A DNA stretch of 64,000 bases from Salinicoccus sesuvii (lineage in GTDB: Bacteria; Bacillota; Bacilli; Staphylococcales; Salinicoccaceae). This document shows positions 27,648 through 37,357 of the stretch, one piece after another; within the stretch, counting starts at the first letter, position 1, and every line of letters starts with the position of its first letter. The stretch covers positions 372,001-436,000 of the forward strand of contig NZ_JBHRWV010000001.1 of NCBI RefSeq assembly GCF_042648145.1. The letters are read 5' to 3'. Made by a program: the position numbers and the translations under genes. A model generated the notes under the pieces. That model saw only the letters and a list, made by a program, of their open reading frames with translations. It had not been told where the DNA came from and did not search any database.

Positions 27648-29648
27648 CTATTTGTAGAGTGTCTTTATATAATCTTTCATTATATTTTCCACCTCAGTGG
27701 ACGATTCAAACAAGTAGCCGATATTCATGTGATGCGTTCCGAATAGGACGCTCAATTCACTGATCATATCAGCAACTAGTGTCTTTTCGGGGACGAGCAG
27801 AAGAATCTGATAGTCGACTGCCACTGTCTCTCCTTTATAGTTCCGGTCTTCTATACCCGCTCGATTATGAATAAACACCATCCGATGGGCATTGATTACT
27901 GGTGACCTGATGTGAGGGTAGGAGAAACCGGCCTCTCCTACGATGAATCCAGTTGTTTCAAAACGCACTTTGAGAAGCTTTAGAATCTCGATAATATCGT
28001 CCTGTGACATATCCGTTTCAGAAGAAAGTGCCTCTTCTATTGATGCAAGGGCATCAGTACGGCGGTCCTTTGCTAAAAAGGAGCGATTAAGGTAGAGTTC
28101 AGATGCCTGTATCACCTGGTCAGGATTGACGTCGACCTGAACCATTTCTCTCTCTGGTACATGACGCAGCGGGGTAGCATCAAGACGCGAGATGGCTTCC
28201 GTAATCTTCTTCTCATCACTGGCATCGAGCAGCGGGCTAACGAGAATATAGTTTTCAAGATCAAGCGGTACGGTGCTCAGTACCAGCTCATTATCATGAA
28301 TATCAGTTTCTGCCACTTCGGAAATGGAAAGTTCCTGGCGAATGTACAAATTGTTGAATCTGCTGCGGAGCTGGTTCGCAAGTATTCGGCTCGTTCCGAT
28401 ACCACTGGAACAGACCGTCGTCACTTCAACTTTAGGATTAGCGTGCAGAATACCGCCGAAGTGAATGGTCAGAAACCCGATTTCAGACTCATTGAGCTTA
28501 CGTGTATCAAAGTGTTGCTTGAAACTCTCACCGACGACTTCAAACAATGCTGGATATTTTTCCTTAATGGTATCGAGCAATGGATTGACGGTGATGATTC
28601 CAGATTCCATTCTGTGTAGTGTCGGCTCGATATGGAGTATCAACCCTTCCTTGAGTTCAGGGTAGGCATAGAAAGGATAGTCCATTCTCCGGCTAACCGT
28701 ATTGATGAAATGAATTGTCGCCGATTCGATGGAATCCATGTCTCTTTCCGACTGGAACTTTCTGCGGCTGCCTCGAAGGTGCATACATATGAAGTAGACT
28801 TCTTCTTCAGGAAACGTAATTGAAAACTCAGTCTCCAGTTTGCTGGTCAAAGCTAGAGAAACTTCAAATTCCTGAGTTTTATTAAGTTCCTCTTTAAGTG
28901 AATGTTTCACTGATACGTTCTGAGCGTGTTCAGTACGGTCGATGGCTAACACGATATGGAGGGTCAGATTGAGATAGGCATTTTCAGTCAGCTGATAAGG
29001 AAGTACATCGAGCTCATCCATGAGTAGACGTTCTACTTTGAAAATGTTGTCGGCTTCAAGCAACCCCATGATTTTGTTGTTGACCAATGAGCTGAACACA
29101 AAGTTATTTTCAATGACCGAGTAGATACTGTTCGAATTCAGCTCGTTGACCATCATGTCTGCGAGGAAATTCTGCTTGTTCAACTCGTCTCCGACAAGCT
29201 GAATGCCAATTGAACGAATTTTAGTGATTTCGAGATTAAATGCACCTAAAGTGCCAGTCATCTGTCCAATGAGCTCATCCACTGCATGTTCACTCACCCC
29301 GAGTTCGACAGCGAGGGCACTTTTCTTTATGCCTTCGGTATTCAGCATGAGGTTATAGATCAGGGCAACTTTCTTCTCTTCAGTACTGAGGTCTTTATCT
29401 GCGTTGGCATTGATGAAAGTTGTCAATGCATCAATTTCCGGCGTGTCGAGTGCCACTTTCACACCCTTTTTATACTCACGGATCACTCGGATGTTCAATT
29501 GCTCAAGCGTTTCTGTAACATTCTTCAGTTCACGATGAATGGTCCTAGAGGAGACACCGAGTTTATCAGCAAGCTCTTTAATAAGTAGAAAGGTGCCATT
29601 ATGATATATGAGCTCGTTGATGATTTTCTTCTCTCTTGAGCTGATCAT
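27648..29648 (-). CDS. mtlR: PRD-containing mannitol operon activator
   Basis: 666 residues with the MtlR layout: N-terminal helix-turn-helix (LADKLGVSSRTIHREL), a second Mga-like helix-turn-helix, PRD1 (LTLHIVLAIDR and FICMHLRG histidines), PRD2 (IGFLTIHFGG), an EIIB-Gat-like domain with Cys in VCSSGIGTS, and a C-terminal EIIA domain with His in SYPHIRS. Phosphorylation of these sites by the PTS sets its activity. Its probable operator lies upstream of mtlA. Confidence 0.94.
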   Translation of the reverse strand: MISSREKKIINELIYHNGTFLLIKELADKLGVSSRTIHRELKNVTETLEQLNIRVIREYKKGVKVALDTPEIDALTTFINANADKDLSTEEKKVALIYNLMLNTEGIKKSALAVELGVSEHAVDELIGQMTGTLGAFNLEITKIRSIGIQLVGDELNKQNFLADMMVNELNSNSIYSVIENNFVFSSLVNNKIMGLLEADNIFKVERLLMDELDVLPYQLTENAYLNLTLHIVLAIDRTEHAQNVSVKHSLKEELNKTQEFEVSLALTSKLETEFSITFPEEEVYFICMHLRGSRRKFQSERDMDSIESATIHFINTVSRRMDYPFYAYPELKEGLILHIEPTLHRMESGIITVNPLLDTIKEKYPALFEVVGESFKQHFDTRKLNESEIGFLTIHFGGILHANPKVEVTTVCSSGIGTSRILANQLRSRFNNLYIRQELSISEVAETDIHDNELVLSTVPLDLENYILVSPLLDASDEKKITEAISRLDATPLRHVPEREMVQVDVNPDQVIQASELYLNRSFLAKDRRTDALASIEEALSSETDMSQDDIIEILKLLKVRFETTGFIVGEAGFSYPHIRSPVINAHRMVFIHNRAGIEDRNYKGETVAVDYQILLLVPEKTLVADMISELSVLFGTHHMNIGYLFESSTEVENIMKDYIKTLYK

Positions 29649-29671
29649 AATGGCACCTCCTTTAGTTCAAG

Positions 29672-31114
29672 CTATTGGTGTTTCTTCAGTTCCTCTGTCA
29701 GCTCTTCGTATTTCGGACTGTTGAGGAAGTTGTCGACTGAAATATGCTTTGCAGTCGGTACTTTGTTTTCTGCGCGCTCAGTCAGTACTTTTTGCGTGAT
29801 GATAATATCTTCGTCACCTTTGAGCTGGTTGATTGCAGAGTTTGTAACCTCTATATCGAGTCCTGCTTTTTTGAACTTATTCTTAAGCATACCCGCTCCC
29901 ATGGCACTTGAACCCATTCCAGCGTCACAAGCAAAGACAATCTTATCCACTTGGCTATAGTCGAAGGTAGTCGCTGCTGTATCGTCTGCAGCTGCTTCGG
30001 ATTGGCTCAATGTACCAGCAACAGTGGACTTTTTACCTTTTGCTGCTTCCATCTTCTGTGTAGCGCCTGCAATATCGTCATCAGGCTGTTTTGTAAATTT
30101 GAGCAGCAGTGAAGCGACGATAAATGATACGAGCGTTGCTGCAAATACACCGAGGAACATGATGAGGTGTTCGCCTCCAGGAGTCATTGCAACGTATGCA
30201 ACAATACTTCCTGGCGCCGGTGGGCCTGTAAGACCGAAACCGAATAGTGTGTATGTCAGAATACCGGTTGCACCACCAAGAATTGCTGCAACGACAAGTA
30301 TTGGTTTCATCAAAATGTAAGGGAAGTAGATTTCGTGAATACCACCGACAAATTGAATCAATGCGGCACCAGGTGCTGTAGCACGAGCTGTGCCTTTACC
30401 GAATACCATATATGCAAGCAGGATACCAAATCCAGGACCCGGGTTTGATTCTAGTGTGAACAGGATCGAACGGCCAACTTCCTGAACTTCTTCAGTCGCA
30501 AGTGGTGTCAGAACACCATGGTTGATTGCGTTGTTAAGGAATAGAACTTTGGCAGGTTCGATGAATATACTCGCTAGTGGTAGGAGGCCTGCATCAACGA
30601 CGACGTCGACTAAGTCGCCAAGTCTTTGAGTCAGCCAAGAGACCACTGGACCAAGTCCGTAGAAACCGAAGAGAGCAAGCAAGAATGCCAATATACCAGC
30701 TGAGAAGTTGTTGACAAGCATTTCTAATCCTTGGCGTGTTCTAGGAACCAAGAAGCGGTCAACTTGCTTGATTAGGTACCCACCAAGTGGACCCATTACC
30801 ATCGCGCCAAGTAGCATTGGCGAGTCTGGGAATGCAGTGATGATTCCCATTGTAGCAGTGGCACCGACGACGCCACCACGCGCATCATGGACTAGTTTAC
30901 CACCCGTATAAGCAATAAGTAGCGGTAGCAAGTAGGTGATCATTGGACCAACCATGCCAGCCAGTTCTTCGTTTGGCAGATAGCCGTCTGCAATGAATAG
31001 TGCAGTAATAATACCCCACGCAATGAATGCAGCAATGTTTGGCATAATCATGCTGCTTAGAAACGAACCGAAAGCTTGAACCTTTCGAGACAACCCTTTC
31101 TTTTGTTCGGACAT
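29672..31114 (-). CDS. mtlA: mannitol PTS EIICB permease
   Basis: 480 residues. The IIC membrane domain (about residues 1-345) has the GGIHEIYFPYIL substrate-region motif; the IIB domain carries phospho-Cys396 in FACDAGMGSS. The IIA part is separate (mtlF), as in other staphylococci. The product imports mannitol as mannitol 1-phosphate. First gene of the operon, with AAGGGGG before its ATG. Confidence 0.95.
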   Translation of the reverse strand: MSEQKKGLSRKVQAFGSFLSSMIMPNIAAFIAWGIITALFIADGYLPNEELAGMVGPMITYLLPLLIAYTGGKLVHDARGGVVGATATMGIITAFPDSPMLLGAMVMGPLGGYLIKQVDRFLVPRTRQGLEMLVNNFSAGILAFLLALFGFYGLGPVVSWLTQRLGDLVDVVVDAGLLPLASIFIEPAKVLFLNNAINHGVLTPLATEEVQEVGRSILFTLESNPGPGFGILLAYMVFGKGTARATAPGAALIQFVGGIHEIYFPYILMKPILVVAAILGGATGILTYTLFGFGLTGPPAPGSIVAYVAMTPGGEHLIMFLGVFAATLVSFIVASLLLKFTKQPDDDIAGATQKMEAAKGKKSTVAGTLSQSEAAADDTAATTFDYSQVDKIVFACDAGMGSSAMGAGMLKNKFKKAGLDIEVTNSAINQLKGDEDIIITQKVLTERAENKVPTAKHISVDNFLNSPKYEELTEELKKHQ

Positions 31115-31196
31115 TTATGTTCCCCCTTATGAATAATTACTTGTAACTAAATGATAGCTCGTAACATATACACTTACAATATAAACAAAAAGCGAG

Positions 31197-31219
31197 TTTG
31201 GCACACAAACTGTGACAAA
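31197..31219 (-). promoter_or_regulatory. probable MtlR operator upstream of mtlA
   Basis: Inverted repeat TTTGGCACA-CAAAC-TGTGACAAA, of the TTGnCACA...TGTGnCAA form described for MtlR sites in bacilli. On the minus strand a TATATT follows about 20 bp downstream, a plausible -10 for mtlA with a poor -35, as expected for an activated promoter. Confidence 0.6.
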
Positions 31220-31294
31220 ACACATGTTATGTTTTAAAAGGTAAATACTGTAATGTTATACTTGAGAAAACGTTATACATAAAGGAGAAGTTCT

Positions 31295-32212
31295 ATGTTC
31301 GAATATCAAGGTCTCTTCAAGACAAATGGCAAAGGTCGGCACACGAAAACATTCTGGTTCACTGTCCTAATTTTTATTATGATCTACGCTGCAACAATTG
31401 CATTCATCTCGCTAGTTGCTCTCCCTATTTTCATGTTAGAGCCAGCATTTGCGGCATTGTCTATATTTTTTATCTTTCTATTATTAATATTGATTGCAAT
31501 TTTTATTTTCTATCCGTTGTCGGTTGGCGTACTTCGATACTTCACTGCCACATACAAGGAGCAGGATTATCAGTTCAAAGATGCCTTCGCAGTTTTCAAA
31601 AAAGGCAACTACAGTAAGGTTATCAAAGTCGGTTTACTGACATTTGTCGCTTATCTTATCTTTTCGTTTGCAGTGAGTATGCTCATGCAGGTACTCTTCA
31701 TGATGGTAAACGCTCCTGTGTTCGCATTTTTTGACACGAGTAATATGGAAGGTGCATTTTCAAGTGGGGAAATCGGCACGATCGCTACAGTGCTTCTACT
31801 CAACCTGCTGCTAGTCCTGCTCTCATATATTCCTTATATATTTGCGACAATCTACATTTTTCTCGTTTATATGGCCTACATCGATGAGCCGTTGATACCT
31901 ACCACTGAAAAATTCCAGATTGCTTGGGATGTAATGTTCCGTGGTGGCGAGAGTATTACCAAACTAATATTCAGCAATTTGATTCTATGGATCATCCCAA
32001 TTATTATCTACGCACTCTTCATTGGCGGTGCAGCACTCCTCGGTATCTATTTTGAAGAGACAGCCTTCGTTGTTATGCTTGTATCAGGAGTCATAGCCAT
32101 GATGATTGCTTACTTTATAGTAATGTATTTCACGGTCGGCAGTGTTGCTGCCTACTACTTCAGGGGACGACATCATCTAGATGAAATGCACCGAAATTTA
32201 CAACAAGTATAG
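31295..32212 (+). CDS. multi-pass membrane protein, unknown function
   Basis: 305 residues with about six membrane helices. A short cytosolic N terminus (MFEYQGLFKTNGKGRHTKTF) is followed by two helices, then a loop containing FTATYKEQDYQFKDAFAVF. The arrangement resembles DUF975-like bacterial membrane proteins, but I cannot name a family with certainty. AAGGAGAAG precedes the ATG; a terminator follows, so it is monocistronic. Confidence 0.75.
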   Translation: MFEYQGLFKTNGKGRHTKTFWFTVLIFIMIYAATIAFISLVALPIFMLEPAFAALSIFFIFLLLILIAIFIFYPLSVGVLRYFTATYKEQDYQFKDAFAVFKKGNYSKVIKVGLLTFVAYLIFSFAVSMLMQVLFMMVNAPVFAFFDTSNMEGAFSSGEIGTIATVLLLNLLLVLLSYIPYIFATIYIFLVYMAYIDEPLIPTTEKFQIAWDVMFRGGESITKLIFSNLILWIIPIIIYALFIGGAALLGIYFEETAFVVMLVSGVIAMMIAYFIVMYFTVGSVAAYYFRGRHHLDEMHRNLQQV

Positions 32213-32220
32213 CTTTATTC

Positions 32221-32253
32221 AGAAGATTGAAACTTTGGTTTCGATCTTCTTTT
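32221..32253 (+). terminator. terminator after the 305-aa membrane protein gene
   Basis: AGAAGAT.GAAAC / GTTTC.ATCTTCT stem with a TTTG loop and T run. Confidence 0.85.
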
Positions 32254-32315
32254 ATGTTTTAAATAGGTCAGGCTTGGAGTAGAATTGCGGTAGTGTGAAA
32301 AACGGAGGTGTGCAA

Positions 32316-33233
32316 TTGAGCGAAAGTAAAAAAGGTGTCCTGTTTGCACTCGGCGCCTATGTAATATGGGGATTTCTACCGATCTATTGGAAGCAGGTCG
32401 AAGATATTTCATCATTTGAAATTATCGCCCATAGGGTATTTTGGTCTTTTATTTTTATGATCATCTTCATCTTTGCGACAAATAGAATGCATTTGTTCCG
32501 TAAAGATCTAAAGTTCATATTCAAAGAGAAGAAGAAAATCGTCGCACTTTTTGCAGCGTCTGTCATTATCACTTCGAACTGGCTGATGTACATCATTGCG
32601 GTTAACAACGGACACATTCTGGATGCGAGCCTCGGCTACTACATCAATCCGCTGATTAGCATCATGATCGGATTTGTCGTCCTTGGTGAGCGTTTCTCAA
32701 AACTGCAGTGGGGTGCCATACTCATCGTCTTTATAGGTGTTACATATCTCGCGGTCGGTCTTGGTTCAGCGCCATGGATTTCACTTTATCTGGCACTATC
32801 ATTCAGTATCTATGGTTTGATTAAGAAGGTCATCAATATGGACGCGGTATTTGCCCTTGCTGTTGAAACATTCGTTCTGGCGCCGTTTGCACTTATATAT
32901 ATTCTGTTTGTTGAAGGCAGCGGTAACGGTAGCTTCGGCGTCAACTCAGACAGCCTGATTATGATCGGTACAGGCATTATTACGGTGATTCCGCTACTTT
33001 TGTTCTCATTGGGTGCACAGCGTATCCGTCTGTCATTAATCGGCATTTTACAATATTTCGCACCGACAATCATGCTTCTGATCGGTGTTTTTATGTACGG
33101 AGAGGCTTTTACAGAGATTCATACCGTTGCCTACATTTTCATATGGGGTGGGCTCGCACTCTATACGTTCAGCCGATTCCGCGAGATGCATAGAGAGGCT
33201 CAGAACAGACCAAGACGACGTGCAAGCCACTAG
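32316..33233 (+). CDS. rarD: RarD-type EamA transporter
   Basis: 305 residues, ten membrane helices in two EamA repeats. AYVIWGFLPIYWK and the NWLMYIIAVNNGHILDASLGY segment are characteristic of RarD-like permeases. Substrate is unproven in this family. The start is TTG at 32316, six bases after GGAGGTG; an in-frame GTG seven codons upstream is less well placed. Confidence 0.9.
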   Translation: MSESKKGVLFALGAYVIWGFLPIYWKQVEDISSFEIIAHRVFWSFIFMIIFIFATNRMHLFRKDLKFIFKEKKKIVALFAASVIITSNWLMYIIAVNNGHILDASLGYYINPLISIMIGFVVLGERFSKLQWGAILIVFIGVTYLAVGLGSAPWISLYLALSFSIYGLIKKVINMDAVFALAVETFVLAPFALIYILFVEGSGNGSFGVNSDSLIMIGTGIITVIPLLLFSLGAQRIRLSLIGILQYFAPTIMLLIGVFMYGEAFTEIHTVAYIFIWGGLALYTFSRFREMHREAQNRPRRRASH

Positions 33234-33304
33234 CATATTATTAGTGAATTGAAAAAAGTCGTGATATGATTTACGGAAATGAGCATTCTAAGGAGTAAGA
33301 AAAT

Positions 33305-34084
33305 ATGAAAGTACCAAAATATCTGCTTGCTTCCTTGGCAGTAACGGCAATTCTTGCCGGATGCCAGGGGGGTGCACCTGAAGATGATGCAGAGATGTCA
33401 TCAGATGAATCAGCAGTTGAAACAACTGAGACACCAACAACTGAGGTAGAAGATAGGCAACTGTCTGAGATAGAGACGGACGACGACTCACTTGCTAAGA
33501 TTCTTGAGCAGGCCGAAGGCATTGAAAGCTATGAAGCAATCCTTGACCTTACTGCTGCAGTTGATGGTGGCCAGCCCGAGAAGCTCGAGGCAGACGTGAG
33601 ATTCAAGGATGGGGATCCGCCAGCCCTTCATCTGATGGCAGAAGGTGAGGATCGCACGATCTCAAAAGATGGCACGACATTTTACAATAATGGTACCGAT
33701 TGGATTGATATATCCGATTCAATCAATGTCAGCCAACTCTATCATGTCACCTACAAAAATGCGGTCTTATCATTCGCCGATATCAAAAGCGAACTTGAAT
33801 TGGAAGAAACGGACGACGAGTTGATTTATACGCTACAAGGAAAAAGTGATGCAGTGTTCGAGACATTTGAAGCACTGTTTGCCGTGGAGTTTGGAAATAT
33901 CGACACTTCCCAATTGACTAACGATGTAGAAATCATTGTCGATAAGCAGGATTCTCTCATCCGTTCAATGGCTTACGATGCCGAGGGTGAAGATGCGGAA
34001 GGCACATACGAACTCTCAGGGGAAGTTACCTTTACCTCTTTCAATGATATCGGTGAGATAGCATTGCCTGAAATGGCTCAATAA
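33305..34084 (+). CDS. secreted lipoprotein, unknown function
   Basis: 259 residues with a lipoprotein signal (lipid-attachment Cys20 in LAGCQGG), an acidic Ser/Thr-rich linker to about residue 60, and an all-beta-like domain with ISKDGTTFYNNGTDWIDIS and a later DGTWxx-type repeat pattern. It resembles the DUF6612/LppX-like Gram-positive lipoproteins, which may carry lipids; this is by appearance only. It ends at a strong bidirectional terminator. Confidence 0.7.
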   Translation: MKVPKYLLASLAVTAILAGCQGGAPEDDAEMSSDESAVETTETPTTEVEDRQLSEIETDDDSLAKILEQAEGIESYEAILDLTAAVDGGQPEKLEADVRFKDGDPPALHLMAEGEDRTISKDGTTFYNNGTDWIDISDSINVSQLYHVTYKNAVLSFADIKSELELEETDDELIYTLQGKSDAVFETFEALFAVEFGNIDTSQLTNDVEIIVDKQDSLIRSMAYDAEGEDAEGTYELSGEVTFTSFNDIGEIALPEMAQ

Positions 34085-34086
34085 AT

Positions 34087-34123
34087 AAGAATGTCCCTGA
34101 AGACTTGCTTCAGGGACATTCTT
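34087..34123. terminator. bidirectional terminator
   Basis: AAGAATGTCCCTGAAG / CTTCAGGGACATTCTT, a 16-bp perfect stem between convergent genes with T-rich sequence on both sides. Confidence 0.92.
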
Positions 34124-34125
34124 AT

Positions 34126-35256
34126 TTATGATTCGATTTTCTTTTTGTTTTCAAGTATCATTCCGATGATTAAAAACGCGGTTATATAAAGAATTAGAAC
34201 CAATATTGGTAAACTGCTGTCAACCCATGATATATCGGGTGATGCATAGATCTGCGTGAAGTGATAGAGCGGCAGATACTGGGCAATATTTTGGGCGGCT
34301 TCGCCCATCACTTCAAGTGGCATCATAATGCCGGACAGAAAAGCCATACCGATGGCAAGAAAATTAGCCAATCCGTTTATGATGAATTTATTTGTCGTCA
34401 AAGCACCGATGACGTAGTGGACGGAAAGTGTAAATGTTGTAATCAGCAAAAGTGCAACAAGCATTTTACCGAGCGGTAGATTTTCAAGGTGTTCCAGCCG
34501 CAACAAAATTCCGCCAAAGAACATGAAGCATACGAGAAACAATCCGATCACGGCTTGCGCAGCAATTGTCTGAAGCATCAATGACCTTGTCGGCATCGGT
34601 GAAACATTGACCCGTTGCCTGAGTTCGACCTTGTTGAACTCGGACATGACATTGCCGACAACAATGAGTAGGAAGAGCATGATCCAATAGCCGGCAAAAT
34701 TGACAAATCCACTCATAGACATGAAGTTACTTTGTGATGCCACATCTACTGATTCATGCAGTTTTACAGTGATTCCTTCTGTAGGCATTGTGTTCATTTG
34801 TTCAAAATCAACTTCTTCGGAAGTCGAGCTTGTAGCATTAAGAAAAACAAAAAATCGGTTTATTATGTTTTCAAGCTGCATGTGAACCATGCCTCTTTGG
34901 TCACTGGTGACTTCGACGGCGGGTGAAGATGCATTGAGTCGACTTTCAAAATCGGGCGGTATCTGGATAATGCCGTCGCTGATACCGAGGAATATCTCCT
35001 CTTCCAGTTCATTCGTATCGGCTTCAGCTCCCATCACTTCGACATTGTTGTCGACAGCGAGGTAGTCGATGAACCCTCTACTGATTTCACTGTCGCTTTG
35101 ATCGACAACTTTCAAGTCGAGAGCTTCGCTGCTATAAGTTTGACTATTGCTGTTTTGCGAAAAGCCGACAGCGAATAAGAAGAAGACGCTCAGAAAAATC
35201 AGCATCAAGTACTTATACTTCCAGAAATGGAGGACAATCGCTTTAAATATGGTCAT
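34126..35256 (-). CDS. ABC-2 type exporter permease (LnrN-like)
   Basis: 376 residues: one N-terminal helix, a large extracellular domain (about residues 35-180), then five or six helices with FLSGIMMPLEVMGE, typical of ABC-2 permeases. Last gene of an ATPase-permease-permease operon, overlapping the previous gene by 14 bp. The layout (ATPase, two permeases, NarL-type two-component system) matches B. subtilis lnrLMN/lnrJK, which confers resistance to linearmycin and other polyenes. Confidence 0.82.
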   Translation of the reverse strand: MTIFKAIVLHFWKYKYLMLIFLSVFFLFAVGFSQNSNSQTYSSEALDLKVVDQSDSEISRGFIDYLAVDNNVEVMGAEADTNELEEEIFLGISDGIIQIPPDFESRLNASSPAVEVTSDQRGMVHMQLENIINRFFVFLNATSSTSEEVDFEQMNTMPTEGITVKLHESVDVASQSNFMSMSGFVNFAGYWIMLFLLIVVGNVMSEFNKVELRQRVNVSPMPTRSLMLQTIAAQAVIGLFLVCFMFFGGILLRLEHLENLPLGKMLVALLLITTFTLSVHYVIGALTTNKFIINGLANFLAIGMAFLSGIMMPLEVMGEAAQNIAQYLPLYHFTQIYASPDISWVDSSLPILVLILYITAFLIIGMILENKKKIES

Positions 35257-36301
35257 ATTGCTTCCTCCTCAATACAAGTAGTGTGACACCGAAAAGTAGC
35301 AACGTATAAGTTAACAGGAAACCGATTGTCGCCCAGTAGTCGCTGTAATTTCCAAGGAAGTTGATTCTGTACATCGTATCGGTCAGTCTTGTAAGCGGAC
35401 TGAACCTGCTCAGCCATGGTAAGTTTTCTGCAATCTCCACCTTACCCCCGGGACCTGTGAGGCCAGCAAGAAATGAGAGAGAAATCATCAGAATCACTGC
35501 AATGGTCGTTTTTATGTTCGCAGTGATACGCGGGATTAGGCCAATGAGCAGTCCCATTCCGATCCCAGTAAGGTTAGCCATGAATAACAGTAGTAGAGTC
35601 GGTCGGAGCTCGTTGAAAAGAGATATCTGGTAGAACGTTGCGATGGCGACGAGTACAATCGTATTTGAGAAAATATTCAAAAGCAATGAACTGGCAATAC
35701 TCGAGAGGATAAACTTCCACTTGCTGTACGGACTTGCAGAAAACCTTGCCCCCATATGGCTCAAGTTCGGTTGCATTGTTGAGATGAACTCTATTGCTGA
35801 AAACATACCATAAATGGTGATCATACTGACCAATGCATAGAACATTATAGTTTCGGGTTGGGTGTTCTGACTGTCCGGTATAATGTATTCTTGCTCGTAA
35901 TCGAAGTTCTGATAAGGAATGCCAGACATCTCGATGTTATTGATCTCATCCAGAATGGATTGGATAATGGTCTGCTTGATCCCTATGTCAGTTACGAGTA
36001 GTTCGATTTGCTCATTTCCATGTACGTATCCGTCCAGTTCACCAGACTTCATCTGTTCTACTGCTTGTGCTTCATCAAGTTCAGAAAGAACGATGAAATC
36101 CATTGTATTAAAGACTTCAGCTGTAGGATTGCCTGATTCGATACCAACAGATATATCTTCGATCTCTGCATCGCTCATACTGCCTGTGGTCATCGTGAAC
36201 AGTCCGCAGAGCAGAAGCGGATAGCATAGTGTCCAAAACCAGTATCCGAAATCTTTGAAATTGATGCTTATTAAGTATCGGATCATGCGTAAAATTCCCA
36301 T
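35243..36301 (-). CDS. ABC-2 type exporter permease (LnrM-like)
   Basis: 352 residues with the same topology as its partner: N-terminal helix, extracellular domain to about residue 155, then about five helices with SLSFLAGLTGPGG. The two permeases would form a heterodimeric channel. Its ATG shares the final A of the ATPase gene's TGA stop, indicating coupling. Confidence 0.82.
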   Translation of the reverse strand: MGILRMIRYLISINFKDFGYWFWTLCYPLLLCGLFTMTTGSMSDAEIEDISVGIESGNPTAEVFNTMDFIVLSELDEAQAVEQMKSGELDGYVHGNEQIELLVTDIGIKQTIIQSILDEINNIEMSGIPYQNFDYEQEYIIPDSQNTQPETIMFYALVSMITIYGMFSAIEFISTMQPNLSHMGARFSASPYSKWKFILSSIASSLLLNIFSNTIVLVAIATFYQISLFNELRPTLLLLFMANLTGIGMGLLIGLIPRITANIKTTIAVILMISLSFLAGLTGPGGKVEIAENLPWLSRFSPLTRLTDTMYRINFLGNYSDYWATIGFLLTYTLLLFGVTLLVLRRKQYDHI

Positions 36302-37230
36302 CAGTCTCTCAGCTCCTTGCCTGTGAGCTCAAGGAAGATATCACTCAGCGTGGCCCGTTCGCTCGAAAGCTCGGTATAGGTGATATTTTTTGACTCCATG
36401 AATTTGATCAGGTGCGCTAGGTTGTTTTCTTGCTTTTCGAAGTGGATTACATAGTTACCGTTTTTCCTTGTCACCTTTACGACATGCGGCAGTTGCTCAA
36501 GTTGTGTTTCCACGGTCTGATCATCGGTGATTAGCCCCACATCAATCCGTTCTTGGGTAGATATAGAGTTCTGTAGTTCGTGCACCGTACCTTGCGCAAT
36601 GTTACGCCCGGAGTCCATGATCACCATGCGGTCACACAACTGCTCCGCTTCTTCGAGGTAGTGTGTCGTATAGATGATGGTCGTTCCCTGGCCTTTCATT
36701 TTGCGTATCCCTTCCAGTATGAAGTTTCTACTTTGTGCGTCGACAGCGACCGTTGGTTCATCCATGAACAGGAGGGATGGCTTATGAGCAATACCACAGG
36801 CAATATTAAGTCGCCGTCTCAATCCGCCACTTAACTTTTTTGGAATAAATCTACGGTACTTATCGAGCCCGACAAAAGCAATCGCTTCTTCGACAAGCAT
36901 TTTCCGCTTTCTTCTATCGGAGACATAAAGTCCGCAGTAGAAATCTATATTTTCATAAACGTTCAGCTTTTCAAAGATAGCCAGTTCTTGGGGAACGATA
37001 CCGATTCGGCTTTTGACCGTGTTGTTGTTCGGGTGGACTTGCTGGCCGAAGATCTCTATTTCCCCCTTATCGAAAGTCAGCAACGAGAGCATACAATTGA
37101 TAGCAGTAGTCTTACCGCACCCGTTTGGACCGAGCAGACCGATGATTTCCCCTTCCTCGGCACTGAAAGAAAAGTGGTCCAAGGCGATCAGGTCGCTATA
37201 CCGTTTAACAACGTTCTCCATACGTATCAT
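36301..37230 (-). CDS. ABC exporter ATP-binding protein (LnrL-like)
   Basis: 309 residues. Walker A GPNGCGKTT (about residues 34-42), signature KLSGGLRRRL, Walker B LLFMDEPTVAVD, followed by the C-terminal extension common in DrrA/LnrL-type ATPases. First gene of the exporter operon and divergent from a sensor kinase/regulator pair that probably induces it. Confidence 0.9.
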   Translation of the reverse strand: MIRMENVVKRYSDLIALDHFSFSAEEGEIIGLLGPNGCGKTTAINCMLSLLTFDKGEIEIFGQQVHPNNNTVKSRIGIVPQELAIFEKLNVYENIDFYCGLYVSDRRKRKMLVEEAIAFVGLDKYRRFIPKKLSGGLRRRLNIACGIAHKPSLLFMDEPTVAVDAQSRNFILEGIRKMKGQGTTIIYTTHYLEEAEQLCDRMVIMDSGRNIAQGTVHELQNSISTQERIDVGLITDDQTVETQLEQLPHVVKVTRKNGNYVIHFEKQENNLAHLIKFMESKNITYTELSSERATLSDIFLELTGKELRD

Positions 37231-37312
37231 AATGAACTCCTCCTGTATTGATTGTTACTTTAAGTTTATACTGTTACTAGAATTGCTGTTAGTGTGCAGA
37301 ATAATATCAGTA

Positions 37313-37328
37313 CATGACAAATGTCATG
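37313..37328. promoter_or_regulatory. palindrome between exporter and two-component system
   Basis: CATGACA-AA-TGTCATG, arms of seven bases around a two-base centre, 30 bp before the kinase start codon and 83 bp before the ATPase start. It is a good candidate site for the NarL-type response regulator. Confidence 0.5.
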
Positions 37329-37357
37329 AATTCGGGGTGGGGACACTGGTAAACGTA

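Noticed and set aside
31264..31279. Possible CcpA cre site GAGAAAACGTTATAC before the 305-aa membrane protein
   Set aside because: It departs from the cre consensus at several positions, so it is not reported as a feature.
37013..37357. In-frame extension of the sensor kinase into the region antisense to the exporter ATPase
   Set aside because: The extra residues are the antisense of a conserved ATPase gene and show no domain; the membrane helices begin right after ATG 37358.
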